Shown here: positions 58,417 through 64,000 of the stretch, piece after piece
How the letters are laid out: each line of letters begins with the position of its first letter
Position numbering within the stretch: position 1 is the first letter of the stretch
Source of the DNA: JANQHS01 sp965227315
GTDB taxonomy: Bacteria > Bacteroidota > Bacteroidia > Cytophagales > CCMP332
Length of the DNA stretch: 64,000 nt
NCBI GenBank assembly: GCA_965227315.1
Contig: OZ245737.1
Location: forward strand, 1,302,001-1,366,000
Reading direction: 5' to 3'
Made by a program: the position numbers and the translations under genes
Notes under the pieces: generated by a model
Database searches by the model: none
What the model was told of the DNA's origin: nothing
The model's input: the letters and a program-made list of their open reading frames with translations, nothing else

Positions 58417-60411
58417 ATGAATAAGAGTTTAAGCAGGTTTTTTGTTGTGGCGCTTTCGGCTGCTCTTTTGGCTTGTTCCGGAGGTCTGCACAAGTACGTA
58501 AACAAGGGAAATAAGAAGCTTAAAAGAGGGGAATACCAAAGCGCTATTGAGAAATACAATGAGGCCCTTGCGGATGGCGCGGATACAGCACAGGCTGCCA
58601 AACAAATAGGCCAGGCATATCGTCAGAGCAACAGATTGAAAGATGGCCTTCCCTATTTCGAGTACTTGGTGGAGAATCAGAAGGCGGATGATGAGACCAT
58701 GTTCCTCTATGCGGAGGCCTTGAGGGCAAACGGAAAGTACGACAAGGCAAAAGAGATCTACACCCGCTATATGAAGGGTGGTCAAAGCACCTATAGGAAA
58801 GCCTACTCCAAGATGATGATCGAGAATCTGGACCAGGTTCAGGAGATCATGAACAGGAAGAATTACTATGAGATTTCCAATGTAGATGTAGTCAACACTC
58901 CGGAAGCAGAGTATTCGCCGGTGATTTTCAATCAGGAATTGGTGTTCACCACCTCTAGAAATTCCGTTGGATTTTTCCCTGGTGACGGAAAGGGTTTCAC
59001 CGGGATCTATACTTTCAAGTTTGATGATGCTACGGAAAAGACCGGGGTGGCCATCCCGTTTGAAGAATTGGTCAACCTCCCAAAAAGACATCAGGCGAGT
59101 GCCACCTTTTCCAAAGATGGCAAAACCATGATTTTCGCCAGAGGCAATGACGGAAGAAAAAAGGGAGATCAGGATGTTAACCTGTACATCTCCAAATTCA
59201 GAGACGGTGCCTGGACCGAGCCTGAATTCCTGAAAATATCCGATCCAAAAGCCTGGGATGCTTGTCCATCTTTCTCCCCTGATGGAAGTACACTGTACTT
59301 CGCTTCCAACAGAGAAGGTGGTCGCGGTGGTATTGATATCTACCAATCCAAAATGGACCGTAGAGGAAACTTCCGTAGAGTTAGGAACATGGGAAAAAAC
59401 ATCAATAGCCCCGGAAATGAAATGTTCCCTTATATCTCAGATGACAGAAAGCTATACTTCTCATCGGATGGACTTGCCGGAATTGGTGGTCTTGACGTTT
59501 TCGTTGCGGAAAGACAAGGAAAGCAAACCATTGTCAGCAACATGGGTGTTCCGATGAACTCACCTGCCGATGATTTCGGAGTGACGTTTATCAACGAAAA
59601 AGAAGGTTATTTCTCCTCCAACCGTGAGGGAGGTAAGGGCGATGATGACATTTACAAATTCATCAACAACAGCCCCGACTTCAAGATCGCTTATTATTAC
59701 ATGGCCGCTACCATAGTTGATGATGCGACCGGTGAAGTTCTTCCAAATGCCAAGGTTAAGATCTTCGATAGCCGTGGAAATCCTGTTACCGAAGGTACTG
59801 CTGATGCGGAAGGAAAATTCAGATACCAGGTCCAGACCGGTCAGAACTATACGGTCATTGCTGAAGAAGCGAATCACCTGACAGCAAATACGATTTTCTC
59901 CACAATTGGTAAAACCGTAAGCCAGGATGATCTTCCCGAGTTTGAAAATGATGTGGATCTTCCGTTTTCGGTCAAGATGATCAAAAAGGAGGTCAACCTC
60001 GTCATCGTTCTTGAAAATATCTACTATGACTATAACTCTGCTGAGATCCGAGACGATGCAGCACAGGAACTTGACAATCTGCTGACCCTGCTCCAGGATA
60101 ACCCTGATATGAGAATTGAGCTTAGTTCTCATACCGATGCCAGGGGTGACGGAAAATACAACATGAAGCTTTCGCAAAAGAGGGCTGAAAGCGCCAAAAA
60201 ATATGTCATTGACCGCGGAGTAGCAGACGACAGAATTATTCCGAGAGGATACGGAGAAACAAGGCTGTTGGTTGAAAACGCGTCCAGTGAACAAGATCAC
60301 CAGAAGAACCGTAGAACTGAATTCAAGATCCTGGGGTTCGATGCGGAACAGGCTCCTGAAAAGGCACCGGAGGAAGAACCGGAAAATCCCGAAGGATCAG
60401 GAGAAGAATAA
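58417..60411 (+). CDS. PorE-like OmpA-family lipoprotein (TPR, PD40, regulatory and OmpA domains)
   Basis: 664 residues from the ATG at 58417 (an earlier ATG at 58378 gives a worse leader). The lipobox L-L-A-C is near residue 19. In order: TPR-like helices (about 25-130, Y-Q-S-A-I-E-K-Y-N-E-A-L), a PD40/WD40-like propeller (about 160-410, with repeats of F-S-P-D-G-S-T-L-Y-F-A-S-N-R-E-G-G), a carboxypeptidase regulatory-like domain (about 425-510), and an OmpA peptidoglycan-binding domain (about 535-650, S-H-T-D-A-R-G and N-R-R-T-E-F). This is the layout of PorE, which ties the T9SS to the cell wall. Followed by a strong terminator. Confidence 0.85.
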   Translation: MNKSLSRFFVVALSAALLACSGGLHKYVNKGNKKLKRGEYQSAIEKYNEALADGADTAQAAKQIGQAYRQSNRLKDGLPYFEYLVENQKADDETMFLYAEALRANGKYDKAKEIYTRYMKGGQSTYRKAYSKMMIENLDQVQEIMNRKNYYEISNVDVVNTPEAEYSPVIFNQELVFTTSRNSVGFFPGDGKGFTGIYTFKFDDATEKTGVAIPFEELVNLPKRHQASATFSKDGKTMIFARGNDGRKKGDQDVNLYISKFRDGAWTEPEFLKISDPKAWDACPSFSPDGSTLYFASNREGGRGGIDIYQSKMDRRGNFRRVRNMGKNINSPGNEMFPYISDDRKLYFSSDGLAGIGGLDVFVAERQGKQTIVSNMGVPMNSPADDFGVTFINEKEGYFSSNREGGKGDDDIYKFINNSPDFKIAYYYMAATIVDDATGEVLPNAKVKIFDSRGNPVTEGTADAEGKFRYQVQTGQNYTVIAEEANHLTANTIFSTIGKTVSQDDLPEFENDVDLPFSVKMIKKEVNLVIVLENIYYDYNSAEIRDDAAQELDNLLTLLQDNPDMRIELSSHTDARGDGKYNMKLSQKRAESAKKYVIDRGVADDRIIPRGYGETRLLVENASSEQDHQKNRRTEFKILGFDAEQAPEKAPEEEPENPEGSGEE

Positions 60412-60424
60412 GATATCATCAATT

Positions 60425-60455
60425 AAAGGCCTCCAAATCGGAGGCCTTTTTATTT
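60425..60455 (+). terminator. Terminator after the PorE-like gene
   Basis: AAAGGCCTCC (60425-60434), loop AAATC, GGAGGCCTTT (60440-60449) and a T-rich tail. The 10-bp perfect stem is a clear intrinsic terminator. It sits only 11 bases before the purM start, so purM needs a promoter within or just after it, or some read-through. Confidence 0.88.
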
Positions 60456-60465
60456 TAGCTCCTTT

Positions 60466-61632
60466 ATGACAGACAGATACGAAAACCGTGGAGTGTCCTT
60501 TTCTAAAAAGGATGTTCACAAGGCGATCAAGGATTTGGATAAGGGATTGATTCCCGGGGCATTTTGTAAAATCACCGAAGACTATCTTACCGGTTCAAAG
60601 GATCATTGTGTCATTATGCATGCCGATGGTGCAGGAACCAAAAGCTCTCTTGCCTATTTATATTGGAAGCATACGGGTGATATTTCCGTTTGGGATGGAA
60701 TAGCACAGGATTCCATAGTCATGAACCTCGACGATCTGGTCTGTGCCGGAGCAAGGTCGAACTTTCTTTTGTCATCAACCATTGGCAGGAACAAGCATCT
60801 CATACCCGGCGAGGTTATTAGCCGCCTTATATCAGGTGCCCAAAATTTCGTTTCTGAAATGCAAAGCCATGGTATCCGGATCATTGATACCGGTGGCGAG
60901 ACAGCCGATCTGGGTGATCTTGTCAGGACCATTGTCGTTGATAATACCATGGTGGTTAGGGAAGAAAGGAAAAACATTATCGACAACCACAGCATTGCAG
61001 CCGGGAATGTGATCATAGGACTCAGTTCATTTGGACAGACCAAATATGAAAGCAGCTACAACGGAGGTATGGGCAGCAACGGACTCACCTCTGCCAGGCA
61101 TGACATTTTTGCGGAATTGTACAGAAAGGATGCCGAAACCTATGACCCTGGGACTGAAATAGGACTGATCTACTCAGGATCAAAATTATTGGATGAACCC
61201 GTACCCGGGCTGGATGATATCTCTTTTGGAAAGCTGGTATTGTCCCCAACCCGTACCTATGCTCCTGTCCTGTTGAAGATTTTCAACAGCATTGATGAAG
61301 GAATCAGGGGTTGCATACATTGTACCGGCGGAGCGCAGACCAAGATCCTCCATTTCCTCAAAAAAAATCGTGTGGTCAAAGATTCCATGTTTACACCTCC
61401 GCCGTTGTTCCAACATATCAAGGAATCAAGCGGTACCTCATGGAAAGAAATGTACTCCGTTTTTAATATGGGTCACAGGATGGAGCTTTATGTGGAACCT
61501 GAGATCTCCGAGGAAATCCTCAAGATCTGCGATGAATTTGGACTTGAAGCCAGGGTCATAGGAAGAGTTGAAGAGTCTCAAGATCCCGGACTTATTATTA
61601 CCGACCCCGAAGGCGGCACCCACGAAATCTAG
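60466..61632 (+). CDS. purM: Phosphoribosylformylglycinamidine cyclo-ligase (AIR synthase)
   Basis: 388 residues, longer than E. coli PurM (345) but normal for the Bacteroidota form. ATP-grasp-unrelated PurM/PurL fold: M-H-A-D-G-A-G-T-K-S (51-60) and D-S-I-V-M-N-L-D-D-L-V-C-A-G carry the ATP and metal residues, and I-D-T-G-G-E-T-A-D-L and G-L-S-S-F-G lie in the first domain. The second domain contains H-C-T-G-G-A-Q-T-K and F-N-M-G-H-R-M-E. It closes the imidazole ring in purine synthesis. It converges on atpG with a one-base gap. Confidence 0.9.
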   Translation: MTDRYENRGVSFSKKDVHKAIKDLDKGLIPGAFCKITEDYLTGSKDHCVIMHADGAGTKSSLAYLYWKHTGDISVWDGIAQDSIVMNLDDLVCAGARSNFLLSSTIGRNKHLIPGEVISRLISGAQNFVSEMQSHGIRIIDTGGETADLGDLVRTIVVDNTMVVREERKNIIDNHSIAAGNVIIGLSSFGQTKYESSYNGGMGSNGLTSARHDIFAELYRKDAETYDPGTEIGLIYSGSKLLDEPVPGLDDISFGKLVLSPTRTYAPVLLKIFNSIDEGIRGCIHCTGGAQTKILHFLKKNRVVKDSMFTPPPLFQHIKESSGTSWKEMYSVFNMGHRMELYVEPEISEEILKICDEFGLEARVIGRVEESQDPGLIITDPEGGTHEI

Positions 61633-61633
61633 T

Positions 61634-62518
61634 TTATTCCTGAGCCAGGGCCTCAGCGCCACCAACAATCTCCAGGATCTCCTTGGTAATGGCGGCCTGA
61701 CGGGTTCTGTTATACGTCAACTGAAGTTCATTCAACAATTCACCGGCATTGTCAGTGGCCTGACTCATGGCGGTCATCCTCGCGCCCTGCTCTGATGCGT
61801 TCGATTCAAGAATCGCTTTGAAGAACTGTATTCTCAATGAATAGGGGATCAGTTCTTCTACCATGTAGTCTGCGCTTGGCTCAAACAGGTAATCGGTATT
61901 TTTTGGAGGCTCGGCTTCGTCAGCTTCCAGGGGAAGTACAGGAAGAAATTGCTGAGCCCGCATAATTTGAACTGCAGCATTCTTGAACTCATTGTATACG
62001 AGATATACCCTATCGAAATCCTGGCTTTTAAAAGAATCCAAAGCGAAGTTTACCGCGGGCAAAACAGTATCGAAACTCAGATTTTCAAATACCTGATAGT
62101 AGTCCTCTATAACTTCAAATTCCCTTTTGACAAAGAAATCCCTTACCTTCTTGCCCAAAGGCATAATGGTAATTCCACTTGCGCCTACCTCGGATTTTAA
62201 CTCTTGCGTGAGCGCCAAAACCGCTTTATTGATATTGCTATTGAAAGCTCCGCACAATCCCCTGTCTGATGATATCGGAACGATCAGAACCCTGTCGAGG
62301 GAACGGATCTGCGAGAACTCAAGGTTTAATGACTCTTCGGAGGTGGAGGTAACGTTAGAAAGGATCTCACCCAGTTTTTCTGCATAGGGCCTGATCTGCA
62401 AGATCCTGTCCTGTGCTTTTCTAAGCTTGGCGGCGGCAACCATTTTCATTGCCTTGGTGATCTGTTGAGTTGACTTAACAGATGCTATCCTACCACGTAC
62501 TTCCTTTAAACTTGCCAT
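61634..62518 (-). CDS. atpG: F-type ATP synthase subunit gamma
   Basis: 294 residues, normal length. The N-terminal helix M-A-S-L-K-E-V-R-G-R-I-A-S-V and C-terminal helix (E-L-Q-L-T-Y-N-R-T-R-Q-A-A-I-T-K-E-I) form the rotating shaft; I-S-S-D-R-G-L-C-G-A-F-N is the family signature. It lies 13 bases after atpA, in the usual atpA-atpG order. The rest of the operon is off the right edge, and no atpD follows here, so beta is encoded elsewhere, as in other Bacteroidota. Confidence 0.96.
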   Translation of the reverse strand: MASLKEVRGRIASVKSTQQITKAMKMVAAAKLRKAQDRILQIRPYAEKLGEILSNVTSTSEESLNLEFSQIRSLDRVLIVPISSDRGLCGAFNSNINKAVLALTQELKSEVGASGITIMPLGKKVRDFFVKREFEVIEDYYQVFENLSFDTVLPAVNFALDSFKSQDFDRVYLVYNEFKNAAVQIMRAQQFLPVLPLEADEAEPPKNTDYLFEPSADYMVEELIPYSLRIQFFKAILESNASEQGARMTAMSQATDNAGELLNELQLTYNRTRQAAITKEILEIVGGAEALAQE

Positions 62519-62531
62519 AAACCCTTAGGTA

Positions 62532-64000
62532 TTAAGCTACTTTAGCGACAACCTCCTTGGCAACCTTTTCAAGTGTACCGGTGATATTGTCATCGAATTT
62601 TCCCTTGGCCAATTGATTCATCATCTCCTTTTCCTGAGATTCAAGAGCATTGATGTACTCGGTCTCAAATGCCTTCACCTTGTCCTCGCTGAGCTCATCG
62701 ATAAAGCCTTTGGTTGAGGCAAAGATCACCGCGACCTGATGCTCTACTGGAATTGGTTGATATTGGCCTTGCTTAAGGACTTCCTGATTCAAACGTCCCC
62801 TATGAATCGTTTTTTGAGTGGCGGCATCGAGGTCGGAGCCGAATTTGGCAAAAGCTTCCAGTTCCCTGAACTGAGCCTGGTCCAGCTTCAATGTACCCGC
62901 GACCTTCTTCATGGACTTGATCTGAGCTGATCCCCCTACCCTGGATACGGAGATACCCACATTGATCGCCGGCCTGATACCCGAATTAAACAGGTTGGTC
63001 TCCAGGAATATTTGTCCGTCGGTGATCGAGATCACGTTCGTCGGGATATAAGCTGAAACATCGCCCGCCTGGGTTTCGATGATGGGAAGTGCTGTGAGAG
63101 ATCCTCCACCCTTAACCATTCCCTTAATCGACTCGGGAAGGTCATTCATATTCTTAGCGATATCATCGGAATTGATGACCTTCGCGGCCCTTTCGAGGAG
63201 TCTTGAGTGAAGATAGAATACATCACCCGGGTAAGCCTCACGACCAGGAGGTCTCCTCAGTAGAAGAGATACCTCACGGTAGGCAACCGCCTGCTTTGAA
63301 AGGTCGTCATAAACAACCAGGGCCGGCCTTCCGGTATCCCTAAAAAACTCTCCAATCGCAGCTCCGGTAAAAGGAGCGAAATATTGCATCGGCGCAGGAT
63401 CAGAAGCTGCAGCGGAAACCACCACAGTATAGTTCATTGCACCGTGTTGCTCAAGAGTGTTCACGATCTGAGCGACGGTACTGGCCTTTTGGCCAATGGC
63501 CACATAAATACAGTAAACCGGTTCTCCTTTATCGAAAAATTCTTTCTGGGAGATGATGGTGTCAATGGCAACAGCGGTTTTTCCAACCTGTCTGTCACCG
63601 ATGATCAACTCCCTTTGTCCCCTTCCGATCGGGATCATGGAGTCAATGGCCTTGATACCGGTTTGCAAAGGTTCGTTCACCGGCTGCCTATAGATCACAC
63701 CGGGAGCTTTCCTTTCCAATGGCATTTGATAAAGGTCGCCTCCAACAGGGCCTTTTCCGTCGATCGGATTACCCAGGGTATCAACGACCCTTCCAAGAAG
63801 TTTTTCGCCAACATTTACCGAGGCAATTTTATTTGTCCTCCTGATGGTATCTCCTTCACGGATATCGCTGGATTCCCCCAGGACCACCGCTCCTACATTG
63901 TCCTCTTCAAGGTTCAATGCAAGGGCTTGAAGCCCGTTTTCGAATTCCAACAATTCACCAGCCTGGACCTGGGTCAATCCATAGATCCTGGCAACTCCAT
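62532..64000 (-). CDS. atpA: F-type ATP synthase subunit alpha, N-terminus missing
   Basis: About 489 residues are visible, and the frame runs past the right edge (it reads V-A-R-I-Y-G-L before T-Q-V-Q-A-G-E-L), so about 35-40 N-terminal residues lie outside. The P-loop is G-D-R-Q-V-G-K-T; A-I-G-Q-K-A-S-T-V follows. P-A-I-N-V-G-I-S-V-S-R-V-G-G is the alpha-subunit signature. C-terminal helical domain intact, ending V-A-K-V-A. It forms the catalytic head with beta at the cytoplasmic face of the membrane. Confidence 0.97.
   Translation of the reverse strand, partial: GVARIYGLTQVQAGELLEFENGLQALALNLEEDNVGAVVLGESSDIREGDTIRRTNKIASVNVGEKLLGRVVDTLGNPIDGKGPVGGDLYQMPLERKAPGVIYRQPVNEPLQTGIKAIDSMIPIGRGQRELIIGDRQVGKTAVAIDTIISQKEFFDKGEPVYCIYVAIGQKASTVAQIVNTLEQHGAMNYTVVVSAAASDPAPMQYFAPFTGAAIGEFFRDTGRPALVVYDDLSKQAVAYREVSLLLRRPPGREAYPGDVFYLHSRLLERAAKVINSDDIAKNMNDLPESIKGMVKGGGSLTALPIIETQAGDVSAYIPTNVISITDGQIFLETNLFNSGIRPAINVGISVSRVGGSAQIKSMKKVAGTLKLDQAQFRELEAFAKFGSDLDAATQKTIHRGRLNQEVLKQGQYQPIPVEHQVAVIFASTKGFIDELSEDKVKAFETEYINALESQEKEMMNQLAKGKFDDNITGTLEKVAKEVVAKVA

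Noticed and set aside
58429..59346. A 305-codon frame opposite the PorE-like gene
   Set aside because: Antisense shadow of a well-supported lipoprotein gene, with no recognisable protein features.

Overview
The window is a gene-dense chromosomal segment of a Bacteroidota bacterium. The evidence is: type IX secretion (T9SS) cargo tails on secreted proteins; a PorG-like/uppS/bamA/ompH-ompH cluster in the order known from Porphyromonas gingivalis; a PorE-like four-domain OmpA lipoprotein; DUF6089 and DUF6787 proteins, which are typical of the phylum; TAnnTTTG-type promoter boxes; and almost no Shine-Dalgarno sequences. The metabolic make-up (homogentisate dioxygenase, P5C dehydrogenase, membrane Fe-S oxidoreductase, F-type ATPase) suggests an aerobic, free-living member, possibly Cytophagales- or Saprospirales-like. 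The sequence alone does not settle the order. No phage, integrase, insertion sequence, CRISPR array or rRNA was seen. There is one tRNA (Phe).

Layout. 1-9.8 kb: the tail of a polyphosphate kinase 2, a membrane protein, a cupin, an NAD-dependent reductase, an AraC-type regulator, an exported VOC protein, an RluA-type pseudouridine synthase coupled to a DUF6787 membrane protein, a 1337-residue superfamily 1 helicase, and an ArsR-type regulator overlapping a YjjG-type nucleotidase. 10.5-12.2 kb: P5C dehydrogenase. 12.2-27.8 kb: a long minus-strand run read as yqeY-like, cvpA-like, pabA-like, hydrolase, CBS protein, nadK, two DUF6089/PorG-like barrels, uppS, bamA, two ompH/skp genes, ldcA, hairpin, rimP, nusA, infB. 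This joins NADP supply, envelope assembly and translation/transcription factors. 27.9-37.5 kb: pdxJ-hydrolase (plus); GroES-like, rmuC, homogentisate dioxygenase and S41 protease (minus); then a tightly overlapping plus operon of hemerythrin-like, ruvX, def, methionine aminotransferase and omega-amidase.

37.1-42.6 kb is the most unusual part. A block made of the 3' part of the omega-amidase gene plus a convergent FG-GAP/T9SS cargo gene is present twice in tandem. The second amidase copy is a pseudogene, and the two cargo genes show mosaic divergence that suggests gene conversion. 42.8-53.7 kb carries large secreted proteins (an S74 self-cleaving chaperone-domain protein and a lamin-tail-domain protein), a THUMP-like methyltransferase, asd, a lipoprotein with a PagL-like lipid A deacylase, and an exported isoaspartyl peptidase.

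53.8-64 kb: dksA-like, scpB and rluB in one overlapping operon, tRNA-Phe with its terminator, a membrane Fe-S/CCG-domain redox pair with a small conserved protein, the PorE-like lipoprotein, purM, and convergent atpG-atpA running off the right edge. Many genes overlap by 1-4 bases or start with TTG or GTG within a few bases of the previous stop, so translational coupling appears widespread.
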